Positions 51,927 to 63,720 of a stretch of DNA of 64,000 bases are shown piece after piece. A model generated the notes under the pieces. It did no database searches. It was not told the origin of the DNA and saw only the letters and a list, made by a program, of their open reading frames with translations. The position numbers were made by a program, and so were the translations under genes. This DNA is from Rhabdornis inornatus (lineage: Eukaryota; Chordata; Aves; Passeriformes; Rhabdornithidae). The DNA lies in contig VWZS01009594.1 in assembly GCA_013397075.1 (NCBI GenBank), positions 383,697 to 447,696 on the forward strand, in the 5' to 3' direction. Each line of letters begins with the position of its first letter. The stretch's first letter is position 1.

Positions 51927-52300
51927 GACGCGGGACCCCTGGGACTCCCGGTACCGCCGGTTCTCCCGGTGCTCCCGGTTCTCCCGGGGCTCCCGGTGCT
52001 CCCGGGACTCCGGTGCTCCCGGGACTCCGGTGCTCTTGGTGCCCCCGGTGCCCCGGGTAGTTCTGTTGCTCCCGGTACGCCCGGTGCTCCTGCCGGTGTA
52101 ACCGGGCTGGGCGGTGGCGGAGGTCGGGGCTGGGGCTGGACTGGGGCTGGGCGGCCGGGCCGTGGCCGGGGCCGGGCGCGGGGAGGGACCGGGAGGAGCC
52201 ATGGCAGCCCGGGCGCTGTTTAACCATTTGTGCCGGCCCGCGGCGAGCGGGGCTGCTCGGGATGGGACCTCACCGGCCTGCGGGGGCTCGTTCTGCACCG
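51927..52300 (-). promoter_or_regulatory. Probable PLCD3 CpG-island promoter / 5' UTR
   Basis: Very CpG-rich sequence immediately upstream of the PLCD3 start codon. No TATA box was recognised; the start site cannot be placed from sequence alone. Confidence 0.55.
51945..52095. repeat. CTCCCGGTG-type repeat in PLCD3 5' region
   Basis: Short 9-15-base units of ctcccgg(t/g)(g/t) just upstream of the PLCD3 start codon, inside its CpG island and probably in the 5' UTR or core promoter. Confidence 0.85.
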
Positions 52301-52723
52301 GGGCTACTTCAGCACCGGGAACGGGCCGGGGTCCCGAGTGGACCCAGGTGTTCGTTCTGTGCAGTGGGTCCCGCTCTGTCCCAAGGGCCGGCCCGTCCCG
52401 GGACAGACCCGGAGTCCCCACGGTCCCCCTGGCTCCGCCTGCACCCAGGACCGGCCCAAGGGACACCCTGGTCGCCACCAGAGAACCCCACTCTGCCCGG
52501 GGGCCACGGTTGCCAGTGCCACCCTGGCAGCGTCAGTGGGGACCCAGGGCACCCCCTTTGTCACCACACCTGGGGGAACCAATCCTGCCCCAGCTCATGG
52601 GCTGAGTGGCAGCAGGCTGGGGGGCCACAGGCAGGTGCTGGGACCTCCAGGTGACTGTCCCCACTGGTGGGACAGCCGGGGAGGGGCAGCAGCATGAGCT
52701 GGGAAGTGCCAGTCCCAGAGCCC

Positions 52724-52726
<3 letters not shown>

Positions 52727-52773
<47 letters not shown>
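52727..52773. repeat. GT dinucleotide microsatellite
   Basis: Uninterrupted run of more than twenty GT units after 'ccccac'. Confidence 0.98.
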
Positions 52774-52776
<3 letters not shown>

Positions 52777-52795
52777 CCATGTACACACAGACCCC

Positions 52796-53060
52796 AGAAT
52801 CGTTTCGGGTGGGAAAGACCCCCAGGATCACCGAGACCAGGCTGTGCCTGACCCCCACCTTGTCACCAGACCAGAGACTGAGTGCCATGTCCAGCTGTTC
52901 TTGGGCACCTCCAGGGATGGGGACTCCACCACTTCCCTGGGCAGGTTCTTCCAAGGCCTGACCACCCTTTCCATAGAGAAATTCCTCCTGATGTCCAACC
53001 TGACCCTCCCCTAGCACAGCTTGAGGCCGTTTCCTCTTGCTCTGTCCCTGGTTGCTGTTT
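52796..53060 (-). mobile_element. CR1-like LINE fragment
   Basis: Plus strand 'cagaatcgtttcgggtggga', 'cacctccagggatggggact', 'ccatagagaaattcctcctg' and 'atgtccaacctgaccctccc' match the reverse complement of a CR1 3' region. The last phrase resembles the copy at 33312-33620. Confidence 0.85.
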
Positions 53061-53289
53061 TCCCACAGCCACCACGAAGGGTGGGTGGGGCAGGAAGGGA
53101 TGGGTGACTGCAGGCTTCTTCCAAAAATCCAGAGTGTCCAGGGGAACAGGGAGGCCATCCCAGGCCTGGCTGGGCTGTGGGAACCAGGAGCTACAGGACA
53201 GGAGCAGGAGGTGACTTTCCCCAGTGCCAGGTCTGCAGTGGTGCTGCCAGCCCCTGGGTGGGACAGTTGGACATCCAGGGGTGAGAGCA

Positions 53290-53590
53290 GGGCAGACTGG
53301 AGCAACATCTGGGCAACATCTGGGCACTTTGAGTGATACCTGAGTATCCTGGGGTGACATCTGGACACTTAGGGCAGCATCTGGGTACCCTGGGGGATAC
53401 TGGAATGTACTGAGGGAACATTGGGGCATCCATGGCAACATCTGGGCATCTTGGCTGATATTTGTGTGTCCTGAGCAACATCTGGGCACCCAGAGCAACA
53501 AATGGGCACTCCTGGGACAATCTCTAGTCATCCCAGAGCAACATCTCTGCATGCAGGGAGACATCTGGACAGCATCTGAGCAGCCTGGGA
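53290..53590. repeat. Minisatellite 'gcaacatctgggcac'
   Basis: Diverged units of about 35-40 bases, each with '(g/a)caacatctgggca(c/t)' followed by 'cctggg(g/a)'. Confidence 0.8.
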
Positions 53591-54863
53591 CAGCATTTTA
53601 CTTCTGTAGTTCAAGACCTGGGCAGCTGGGAGCACATCTGTGCAGTCCCTGGGCTGGGTTTGTGGGGGATAAAGCTCTTCCTGAATACTTTGGGGAAGGA
53701 GAGACACCAGAGTCACCCCAAAAATGCACTTGCAACTCATATATCCGGGCTCTGCTCCAAGTTGTCTTCCTCCCATTGAAACTGCATTCCCAGGAATTCA
53801 GTAACAGATGCCTCGACCCTGTGGGATGACCAGGATAAACACCTCTGGCTGCAAAATCCGCAGCACGAACAAATCCCTGTGCGGTTCCTCCTCTCCCGCG
53901 GCGTTGCTATTTTCTCCCGCCCGCCAGCGGGTTGGAAAGGATCCCATGGAAAGCAGGGATCGCATTCCCGGCCGCTTATAGCACAGCACGTGTCCCGTGA
54001 ATCAGCGCTCGGGATTCGGGGCTGGCTCTGCCGGCAGCCGGAGCCAGCGAGGCCCTGTCGCTGTTCTGAGCAGGAATCCTGAGTCAGAGCTTGGAAATGG
54101 CCGGAGGTTTAAACGGCTTTACTGCTTTTATTTAATATGGTTATTAGTTATTTCGTTTTATTTATTTATCTTTAATTGGCAAAGGAAATGTTTCCCCAGG
54201 TGATGTGGATGAGATTTAGAAGAGTTGGGGGGGGGATTGGGATTTGGGATTTGGAGGTGGGATTAAATTTGGAAAACCAGAGTGTGAGCCAAGGATGAAG
54301 CCAGCACAGGGATGCTGAAATCTGCTCTGCATCCCAGTCCCACCAGGGCTGCATCCAGGTGGTCCCCACAGCACCCCAGAACCTCCCACCTCCCCAGGGC
54401 ACCTTGTTCTGCCAGGTCACACATGTCCCCGTGTTCCCACAGCTCCCTGCCTTCAAGGAAAGCCCTTGGAACCAAGGGGGAGGGAGCTTCACCTTGGGGG
54501 CTCGGAGACCCCAAATTCTGCCCTTTCCTTACTATTATAATTACTTAAGTTGGATGATAATTAACAGTGGATAAAAGTATACAGTGAATAAAAGAACAGT
54601 GGATGAAGTTGGATAGTAATTAACAATTGCTCTGCCTGACCCAGCTGTCCCCTCCCTGTGCAATGGGACCCTGCTCCTGCCCGGTGCCCTGGTGACACTG
54701 CCCCAGTGCCATATTCCAGATCCCCAGTGCAGTGTCCCAGTCTCCTGGTCCATTCCCCTGTATGTGGCTCCATTGCATTGTCCCCATGCCTGGTGCACTG
54801 TCCTGGTGTCTCAGAGCATGGCCCCAGTGCCCCCATGTGTGACCCTAGAATCCTGCATGATTA

Positions 54864-55080
54864 TCACAGAATCCCAGAATGGTTTGGGTTGGAAGGAATC
54901 TTAGAGCCCACCCAGTGCCACCCCTGCCATGGGCAGGGAAATCTTCCACTGTCCCAGGCTGCTCCAAGCCCCGTCCAGCCTGGTCTTGGACACTCCCAGG
55001 GATCCAGGGGCAGCCACAGCTTCTCTGTGCCAGTGTCCCAGAGCATCCCTGTGCTCTGGAACTTCCTGCCTGCCTTGTCC
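54864..55080 (-). mobile_element. CR1 LINE 3'-end fragment
   Basis: Plus strand begins 'cacagaatcccagaatggtt', then 'tgggttggaaggaatctta', 'ctgccatgggcagggaaatc' and 'gctccaagccccgtccagcc'. Diverged and non-coding. Confidence 0.9.
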
Positions 55081-55439
55081 TGCTGCACAGCCCAGGATGA
55101 AACCTGGCACACTAAACACTGTCCCTGTGCCTGGTGCAGTGTCACAGAGCTCTGTCCTCTTGCACAGGGTCCCTGTCCTAGGACGTGGCTGCAGTGTCAC
55201 TGCACTGCACTGGTGCACCAGAGAACTGTCCCAAAGCACTGTCCTGTGGCTCTGTCCCAGTGCTCCACACCTGGGCTCTGGCCTGGGGCACAGCCTCATT
55301 GTTCCGGGGTGCTGGAACATCACCCACATCCTGGGGGTGTCCTTAGACAGTGTCTCACTGTCCCCATGCCCTGTCCCAGTGCAATGTCGCAGGCACTGTC
55401 CCGATGGCCTGTCTGGGTGCACCTATCCTGGTGCACAGC

Positions 55440-55930
55440 TCCTCTGTCCCTGTGTCCTGTTTCACTGCCCTGTGCACTGTCCCTGTGCACTGTCCCTGTC
55501 CTGTCTCACATTGTCCTGCTGTCCCTGTCCCACTGTCCCCTGCCCCTGCCCCACAGTCCCTGTCCCATTGTCCCTGTCCCTGTTCAGCTGTCCCTGTTCA
55601 GCTGTTCCTGTCCCACTGTCCCTTTCCCTGTCCCACTGTCCCTCTGTCCCTGGCCCAGTCCCACTCTCTGTGTCCCTGTCCCTCTGTCCCTGTCTCACTG
55701 TCTCTGTCCCACTGTCCCTCTGTCCCTGTCCCTTTGTCCCTGTCCCTGTCTCACTGTCTCTGTCCCACTGTCCCTCTGTCCCTGTCCCACTGTCCCTGTC
55801 CCTGTCTCACTGCCCCTGCCCCTCTGTCCATGTCCGTGTCCATGTCCGTGTCTATGTCCGTGTCCGTGTCCCTGTCCCTCTATCCCTGTCTCACTGTCCC
55901 TGTCCCGCCGTTCGTGTCCCTGTCCCGCCG
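55440..55930. repeat. TGTCCC-based hexamer array
   Basis: About 0.5 kb of tgtccc, tgtcccactgtccc and tgtccctctgtccc units, ending about 300 bases before the ACBD4 start codon. A 503-codon frame running through here is a low-complexity artefact. Confidence 0.95.
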
Positions 55931-55949
55931 TGTCCCCAGCTCTGCAGCC

Positions 55950-56228
55950 CCCCCCGTTCCCGCCAGGCGGCGCTCCCGGCCCCTCGCGCTGCGCACTGCA
56001 CAGTCCGGCCGGCAGGGGGCGCACGCGCCGCGCTCGGCGCGGGGAGAGCAGGGGAGGGAGGGGCCCGTTCCTAGAGCCGCGCGCTGATTGGGCGAGGCGC
56101 GGAGGGGCTGATGGAAGACGGGGGCTGATTGGGCGAGACGGGGAGGGGCCGAAGAAAGACGGGCGTTGATTGGCCCCACGCTATCCCGCACGGAGAGGGA
56201 CCGGGGCCGGTGCGGGGCCGGTCCCGCC
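55950..56228 (+). promoter_or_regulatory. ACBD4 promoter with three phased inverted CCAAT boxes
   Basis: CpG-rich, no TATA seen. ATTGG (inverted CCAAT, NF-Y type) occurs at 56087-56091, 56128-56132 and 56169-56173, exactly 41 bases apart. The first two lie in tandem 41-base units (56084-56124 and 56125-56165, clearly related), and the third begins a partial unit. All lie within 150 bases upstream of the start codon. Confidence 0.7.
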
Positions 56229-59200
56229 ATGGAGGAGCCGGGCTGCGGGGCGCAGTTCCGCGCCGCCGTGCAGGTGATCCAGGGGCTGCCGCGGAGCGGT
56301 GAGTAGGGGCCGGGACCGGGACCGGGCAGCCGCGGCGGCGGCGGCCCCGCTGACCGTGTCCCGCAGGTGCGTACCGGCCGTCCTACGAGGAGATGCTGCG
56401 CTTCTACAGCTACTACAAGCAGGCGACGGCGGGGTGCTGCCAGGGCCCGCGGCCCGGCTTCTGGGACCCCATCGGCCGGTACAAGTGGTAAGAGCGGGGG
56501 GGGTCCCGGTTCCGCTCCGGTTCGGGTTCGGGTCCGGTTCCCCCCGCTCCGCTCACGGCCCCGGCCCCGCAGGGACGCCTGGCACAGCCTGGGCAGGATG
56601 TCCAAGGAGGAGGCGATGGCCGCGTACGTGGCGGAGATGAAGAAGGTGGCCCAGAAGGTAACGGGGCGGGCGGCGGGGCCGGGCCAGGCTCTGCGCGGTG
56701 CCTGTGTCCAGCCGCGGCCCTCCGCAGGTCATTGACACCGTGCCCATGGACGAGACCACCGAGGAGATGTTCCGCTACTTCGAGCCGCTCTACGAGGTCA
56801 TCCACGACATGCCCCGGCCCCCCGAGTCCTTCTTCAAGAGGAAAGGGGGTGAGTGGGGGCTGCTGTGCCCCGGCTGTGCCCGGCGCATCCCCGGCCCTGC
56901 CCTCGGTGCTGCCCTGCTGGCACGGCGCTCCCGCTGTCCCCGGGTCCGGTTCGTCCCCAGGGCACGTCTTGTGCCCTGAGCGGGCACGGGATGGACACAC
57001 CACATCCCACCGACCCTGCCGGGGCTGCCGAGGGGCTCTTTGGGCAGCCCAGTGTCCCTCTGTGTGACACAGGTGTCCCTTTGTGTGACACATTCTGGGC
57101 TTTCTCTCCGCAAAACTTTGAGGTGAGTATTTTAGATTTGGCTTCCAAGTGGCGCTTGGCCGCAGTCCGTGTGTACAGAGGGGCAGGGATCAGCTCCGGG
57201 GGGGGCCGTGCTTCTCCTTGGCGCTGGCCCACTCCAGGCAGGGCTCCGCCTCAGCTGCTGTAAACATCTGGACAGGCTGGCCAGCTCTTGCTTGGAGGGG
57301 ATGTGGAGAAACAGGGCTTGAGAAATGGGATTATTTGGACCGGTTTGTGCTAGAGGGAAATCCTTCCCAGCCCTTTCCATGCCTCTGGCTGCCGCCTGGT
57401 GCCAGGAGGGGGCTGGGGACCTGTCCCACCCGCCGTGCAGGGCTGTCCTGGGGTGTCTGACTGGTGGGGAGCACCCGACGGGCGAGGGGGTCAGAAAGGC
57501 ACCACCAGCGATCAGCTCAGCAGCACAGGGGCCTCCAGGGTTTATTTACAGCGGGTGTGTGACCTGTCAGTGGTTTGGGAGAGTCCTGGCAAACAGACTC
57601 ACTCCCAAGGCATCTATCCTGTGCCTGTCACCCCCTGCTTCCAACTGGGATGCAAGGCTTGGCCCCAAGGCAGCCGCTCCTTCCTGTGGTACCCAGGTGC
57701 TTTGTTCTCCATTTTGATGCTGAAAACCTTTAAAAGGCAGACTTAGTTTTTCTCTGAAATTTAAAAGCTGTGTCTAAACTAGTCATAATCCACTTGGGAG
57801 TGTCACTTACAGGTGATACTGTCACTTAAATCTAAACCTGGGAGCCCAAGGTGGCTGGAACTGAGGTGCAAAGCACTGAGCTCCTGAAGGTGTTGAGTCA
57901 TTTGTGTTAAAGGTTCCCAAACCTGCCTTCAGACACTGCAATCGCAGCTTTGGTTTTGTTTATTTACAAAGACAACGCATTATAAAGTGGCACTTGGGAC
58001 CCAAATCACAGATGGTTCCGGGTCCCAACATGTCTCCAGTGCGTGGCACTTTCACCAGAGCCTTGTGAACGTGGCTGGTCTGTCCTGGTGCTGTGTGGGG
58101 TGACAGGATCCTGCCTGCACCCACCACTCTGTGGGTCACAGCACACCCTGAGGAGGATTTGGGAATGTGGAGGACCCCAGAGCAGGGCAGCCCTATGTGG
58201 GGTGCAGCCTTGTCCCCCTCACTGAGTCTCCTGCAATGCCGAAGGCAGGCTGGAACAGCAGAGAGGTGCAGGCAAGGAGCAGCAGGGCAGCGTTGCCACA
58301 CACCTGCCTGCCCAGGAGCAGGGAGCAAAGTCCCTGGAAATCTGGTTGGGATTAACTCCATGGGCTCCACAGGGTGCTGGGGTGGACTGGGGTCAGACCT
58401 CAGGGTGCTGCTGCCCCAGGTCCTCGGGGTGCTGCTGCCCACATAAGGCTCTTCCAGCCAGCGCTTCTTGCACTGGGCTCTGTTACTGTGGGTGTGCCTT
58501 GGGCCCTGGGCACTGCCAGGGGACAGGACTGTCACTGTCACTCACCAATGCTGATCCCTCTGCCTGCTGCCACAGGGGCTCGGGGACAGGGGCACCCCAG
58601 CCACCCCTGGGTGAGCAAGGTGGTCTGCACAGGGTAAACCCACATGAGTTCACATGAATTCCTGGGCTGTCAGCAAACAAAGCAGGCTCCTCTCCTTCCC
58701 TGCCAGCTGCTGGCACCTCCAGAGGCTGCTGGACTGTGGCTGGTCCCTGGCATCTGTGTGTCCCCCAGCTGTGCTGGCAGGGCAGCCCAACCACAGGGAG
58801 CCAGCACTACAAGGACAGCACAACTCTGACCCCACAGAATGACCCTGCTCTGCCTCTTCCCTCCGTGCAGAGAGCCAGGGGAGGCTGGATGGCCCCAGCC
58901 AGGATGTCCCAGTGAGCAACCCAGCTCTGGAGAGCCCCAGAGACACCGTGCCTGGGGAGCAGCAGGACGGGCAGCACGTGCCAGGTTGGTGTCCCTGGTG
59001 TGGCCAGCACCTGGCAGAGACCTCGTGGAGCAGGCACTGGGGCTGGGGCTCCTTCCACCCACAGAACTGTTGACTCCAGCTCTGCTCCAGCCCTGCCGAT
59101 GTTCCAGGCACTGCCCCCATCACAGGGCAGTTTGTGGGTGCAGCTCTCACTGGGGTAACCCTGGATATGTGGGGCTGGCTCTGCCTCACTCCTGCTTGTG

Positions 59201-62200
59201 CAAAGGGGCCTGACTCTGCTAAACTACGGGGACAAGGGAGGCTGTTGCTCCATGGACTGGGAAAATATCACCCTGAAAGGTCTATGATCCATGAGAAGAT
59301 GTTCTCCCTCGGCTCAAGCCATGTTTGCTGCTTCCTTGGCATTGGGATTCACAGTGCCATGCCCTGGCCCTCCCTGGGGAGGCCTCAGCTCTGGTTTTTC
59401 TTTCACAGCCCCTTTCGCAGTCACCCCCTCCCACCCTGTGCCTCCCTCGAGGGGCCCCTGGTGTGCCCTGGAGTGGGCAGGGTGCTGCAGGGAGGTTCCT
59501 CCTCCCGCTGCAGCTCTAGACTTCCCCCAGGAGCAAATATGGTCACAGAGCGAGTGCCAGTGTCCCAGCCATGCCAGCCTCGAGTGCTGGGGCTCGGAGT
59601 GCCCAGGGAGCTGGGCAGTTTCCCTGCCTGTGCCACTGCTGCCCCAGGGCCTTGGGTATTGTGCCAATGGGACACCCTGGGTGGCAGAAGAGGGAATTCA
59701 ATCCTTGGATTCATGGCACCATCTGGGCCATATTAACAGAGCTGCTTCCGCCCCCGCAGTGCCTCGGTTTCCCTCTCCTGTCTTGCCCCGGGCATGCACT
59801 TCCCTTGCTTCACCTGCTGCCCTCTGGACACAGCTGGGCACCCCTGCCCTGCTCAGGGCTCAGCCCTGTGCTTCCCTTCCAGGGGCTGGGCTGGCTCCTG
59901 CCCCCAAGGCGTTCGAGGGGAGCCAGGTGACGAGTGACTCTGAGGGGGACACATTCTGTGACACCCTGGAGCAGATGGAGCCTGAGAAGGTAATGGAGGA
60001 AGTGCTGGAGGCTTTGCCGTCCCTGCGCTGCCTGTGCTGCACAGCACCACCAGCCTGGGAACCTCACAAAACCTCACAGGGACACCCTCCTGCACATCTC
60101 TGTGCTTTGTGTCACTCCTGGAGCCTGGTCCCTGTCACAGAGGGGATGCTGAGGAGCCTCCCCAGCCCCCCCATTCCTGTGGTGTGGCTCTGATGGGGCA
60201 CTGGGGGCTCTTGGGGTTGGGCAAGACCAGCAGCTCCTCTTTTTCCACCTCAAGTCTGGGCACCTCACTCCCCTCAGGTATCACCTCCCAAGCCAGGTGC
60301 TGGCTGGTGTTACCTCTGGGATTCAACTTCACTCAGTCCCACGCACCCTCCACCCCCAAAAATGCCACCACAAGGCAGAGAAGGACTCCACTGCTACCCT
60401 GGCGTCCCCCTCCCTGCCCTGGGGAGGGGAATGGGAGTCTCAGGGCCCTTCTCTCCCATCTCATAGGTTGGGCAGGTGCAGGGGCTCACCCCAAATGTGG
60501 TCCAGGCTGGGACTGAGCCCCCAGTGCCCCACAGTGCTGGGCAGGGTGAGCGGGGCGAAGGCAGAAGAGCTGAGGGGAGCAACAGCACGAACCTCACAGC
60601 CTTGGGCTCCGAGACAGGTGGGTGCAGAGCTAGTTCCTGCAACCCTTCCTGCTGCTGCCCCTCCCATGGGCTGGGCTGGGCTGAAGGGTGAGGGCTGCCA
60701 CCACCCCCAGGGGGCTGAGTTTGGCTCCAGCACCCATATCATCAGTAGCTGAAGGAAGCCCTAAGAGTCCTGTCTATGCACCCTTTGGTTCCCAAGCAGT
60801 TCAGTGGCTTTAGTCCTCCAGGACACAGCCCTGCCTTTGCCCATTTCTTGCAGTGGTACTAATTTGCCTAAGCTTGGAGGATGCTCTGCTGGCCCTTCAG
60901 CAGCCAGGCAGTGAATGCTGGTCCCTGGCTCCCCTGCCCTGGTCCGAGCACATCAGTGATGCCTTTGGATGTGTGTGGTGCCAGGGGTGAGCTCTGCCCA
61001 GGAGGGCAGGGTGTGAAGCTGGGCCCTGTGCCCTGGAGGCCTTGGGAACAGCAGTGCCACTCAGCTGATGCCACCCACCACTGCTGCTGCTGTCTGCGGA
61101 CCACCAGGCCTCGAGCTGTGCCACTGCAGGGAGGAGCCTCCTACCACCCTCTGTGCTGTCCCCAGACCTATTGGGCTGCCCGGAGGTGGCATTGCCACCC
61201 TCATCCATGAGACTGGTGCCATTGCCTCACCTGGGCACAGCCCAAGTGTCTCACCCTTTCCCCTGTTACTGTTCCCTTCCGGGCTGCTTGACCTTGGCAG
61301 TGAACTTGTCCCGAGGCTGATCACGCCGGGCTGGGCTGTCCCCAGGGCTGGCAGTGAGTCTCTGCCTGTGTCCCTCTCACAGCCTGGATTATCCAGGTAT
61401 TTTCTGGGGTGGTCGGGGCCTTTGCTGGGCCCGGGGCAGGGCCGGGAGGAGCTGCCCTGGCCCTGGGTGTGCTGCCTAGTGGTGGCACCTTCACCAGGTG
61501 TCACAAGGTGACCCACACACAGCACAACACCCACCCCGTTGGTGGGCTGGCCACTCACTGCCACCTCCACGGCACTGGAGGGACACAGTGGTGCACAGCC
61601 CTGGGGACAACCTGGGTGCAGCTGGGGCTGCTGGGCTGGGCTGGGAGCAGCTGTGGCGTGGGCAGCCCACGGCAGGTGCCCCGTGGGAGTCGCTGCTCAC
61701 TGGTGGGTGACAGCACGGGATGGGCAGTGCCAGCCCCCGGGTCCTTGGGCGGTGCTCGGCCTGCCCTGCCACCTGTGTGCCCGTCCCTGTGCCCGCAGAT
61801 GTCCGGCTGGCAGGGGAGGACCCCGGGAGCACCCCCGAGCTGGCCCCGGGGCTGGCGGCGGAGCTGGAGGCCCACGTGGCCAGCACAGTGCGGACACTGC
61901 AGGAGGAGCTGCGGCGAGTGCGGGAGCGGCTGAGCCGACTGGAGACGCTCGGCGCTGCCCAGGTACGGGCCGGGGGCAGGACTGGGACACCGCACCGGCC
62001 TGGCTGGGACAGCGGGGCTCAGCTTCGGGCCCTGGGACAGGGCTGGCCCAGGTGTGGGGTCCCCCACGGTGGTTGGTGCTGCCCGGATCCGCCCCACGGT
62101 GCAGGCAGGGAGCTGCTGCCCCTCGCTGCCATTGCCTCCTCTCATTCCCGCTGCCCCTGGGGTCCTGGACCTGGTGCATCTGGATCCCTTGCAGGAGCCC

Positions 62201-62723
62201 TGCGTGGACTCCCATTCCCTCCCTCTCACAAGGGCACAGGGGCTGGAAGGGGGATGCCAGCCCCACCTGCACCCTAAATCCTCTCCTGTCTTGCAGGAGG
62301 ATGCGGTTGGGACGGACCCGGGCCCGGCACTTGCTCCGCAGGTGAGTTGGGGGTGGAGGAACTGCTGCAGGTAGCCCTGCTGTTCCCCCTGCCCACCCGA
62401 CAGCCCACTGGGGCCTTGGGACACAGCTGGGGGAGGTCAGGGAAGGGACCCTCAGCTGGGGAGCAGGTGACATCCATGGGGACATGGCCCCAGGGATGGG
62501 GGTGTGATCTTCAAAGGAGGAGGGGAGTGACCCGGACCACCGAGCAGTGGCAGCGGTTCCTTTCAGCAGAGGGCAGAGGGGGTGTTTGGTGACACCTCTG
62601 TCCCCTCGCCAGGCGATGTCTCCGTGGCACCTGACCGTGTCCCCGCGAACGCTGCTCTTCCTGGCCACCTGGCCCTTCGTCACCCAGTGGCTGCTGCGCC
62701 ACTGGCAGGGCAGGAAGAGGTGA
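56229..62723 (+). CDS. ACBD4: ACBD4, acyl-CoA-binding domain protein 4 with tail anchor (ten exons)
   Basis: Binds long-chain acyl-CoA; in mammals ACBD4 and ACBD5 sit on peroxisomes and tether them to the ER through VAP proteins. Exons: 56229-56298, 56367-56487, 56573-56657, 56728-56848, 58871-58984, 59883-59989, 60467-60617, 61799-61962, 62297-62341, 62613-62723; 362 codons, phases consistent. The acyl-CoA-binding domain spans about 8-98, with YYKQAT (39-44) and PGFWDPIGRYKWDAW. Residues 189-200 form a VAP-binding FFAT-like motif (acidic lead DSEGD, core TFCDTLE). Residues about 275-310 are a predicted coiled coil (TLQEELRRVRERLSRLETL). Residues 339-354 are a hydrophobic helix followed by the basic tail RHWQGRKR, a peroxisomal tail-anchor design. 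Position in the syntenic block identifies ACBD4 rather than ACBD5. Exons 5 and 7 encode unconserved linker and are less certain than the rest. Confidence 0.9.
56849..58870 (+). other. ACBD4 intron 4
   Basis: About 2 kb, unique, no repeat array or mobile element recognised. It contains a cryptic exon-like segment at 57073-57122 that does not keep frame. Confidence 0.6.
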
Positions 62724-63071
62724 CCGCCCCGTCCCCGCTGCCACCGCCACCTCTCCTTGCCCATCCTGCTTCGCACGAGCCGGGGAAGCGCCACGGAGCC
62801 ACGCGGGAATCGCTTCACCAGCCACGGGGCTGTGCGGGCCGGGCCCGCCCGGGCACCGGCACCCCCGGGCACCGGCACCGACACTCAGGGCCAGCACCGA
62901 CCCGGCCGGGAGCGTGGCTGGCATCGCCTCGCGCAGACCCCGGGCAGCCGCGCCGTGCCACGCACAGCCGGACCAGGACCAGCTGCGGCCCCGCTAGTGG
63001 CACGGACAGCCACGGGCCTGTCCCCGGGCACCGGGGCCACGGGTTGCTGGGACATCACCGAACCTGCCTCA

Positions 63072-63077
63072 ATTAAA
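63072..63077 (+). other. Candidate polyadenylation signal of ACBD4
   Basis: ATTAAA (in cctcaattaaagttgcc) about 350 bases after the stop codon. Confidence 0.6.
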
Positions 63078-63720
63078 GTTGCCTTTTCGGTTCAGCCCCA
63101 CTGACTGTGCTCTGCGAGGGGAGGGGACTGCAGCGAAACACTCCGGCCGGGCCACCTGCTGCGGCCCGGCCACTGTCCCCACCCTTCACCCCCTATCCCC
63201 GCCTGGTCCCCTCTCGTGGCCAGAGGGGCATGGTGGCCGTAGCCTCCGTGCAGGCAGTCTGTGTCCATGCCCACCCTGCGGATCCTCCCCACGCCAGGGG
63301 GTGGCGATGCCCCCCTGTGCCACCAGGCCCCTGCCAGCGCCCCCCCCACCGTGTTCCGGACCCCGCAGGGGGAAGGGAGCGGCTGGGGACCCCCGGCCCC
63401 TCCCTGCCGCGGGGTCCAGCGGTACCAACCCGGGGTCCCCGGTGTCCGCTCCGCCGGGCCGGGGGAGCCCTGACGGTGTGGGGGCTGGGCAGGGCAGGTT
63501 CCCCCCGCTGGTGACACAGAGGTGACACAGACCCCCCCTTTCCGCGGGCTGTGACCGGCCCGGCCGTGAGGCTCCGGGGCGTGGGTGCCACAGGGGCCCC
63601 CCTGTCCTCTTCCCCCCTCAGACACGGAGCCCCAGTAGCACCCCCAGGGCCGCCCCCCGGCCCGTCCATGGCTCCCCCCAGCCGTGTGTCCCCCTGACGT
63701 GTGCCCCTCAGCGGGGNTAG
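63078..63720. other. Region downstream of ACBD4
   Basis: GC-rich and without a recognisable exon. A single N at 63717 marks another assembly join. Confidence 0.5.
63717..63717. other. Single-N assembly join 4
   Basis: Same style of join as those in PLCD3, so contiguity here is not guaranteed. Confidence 0.9.

Larger units (their letters stand above)
52301..55929. other. Intergenic region between divergent PLCD3 and ACBD4
   Basis: No gene recognised. It holds a GT repeat (52727-52773), two CR1 fragments (52796-53060, 54864-55080), a minisatellite at 53290-53590, an AT-rich stretch at 54100-54620 and the TGTCCC array at 55440-55930. Confidence 0.6.

Noticed and set aside
54658..56169. A 503-codon open frame on the plus strand
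   Set aside because: It runs through a CR1 fragment and the TGTCCC array, giving Cys-Pro-Val-Ser-Leu low-complexity protein with no domain; it is a composition artefact.
57073..57122. Exon-like 50-base segment in ACBD4 intron 4 with AG and GTGAGTAT borders
   Set aside because: It is open in the incoming phase but ends in phase 0, which does not fit exon 5; it contains no known ACBD4 sequence.
61697..62884. A 395-codon open frame on the minus strand
   Set aside because: It is antisense to ACBD4 exons 8-10 and their introns; GC-rich DNA keeps many frames open and no domain is visible.
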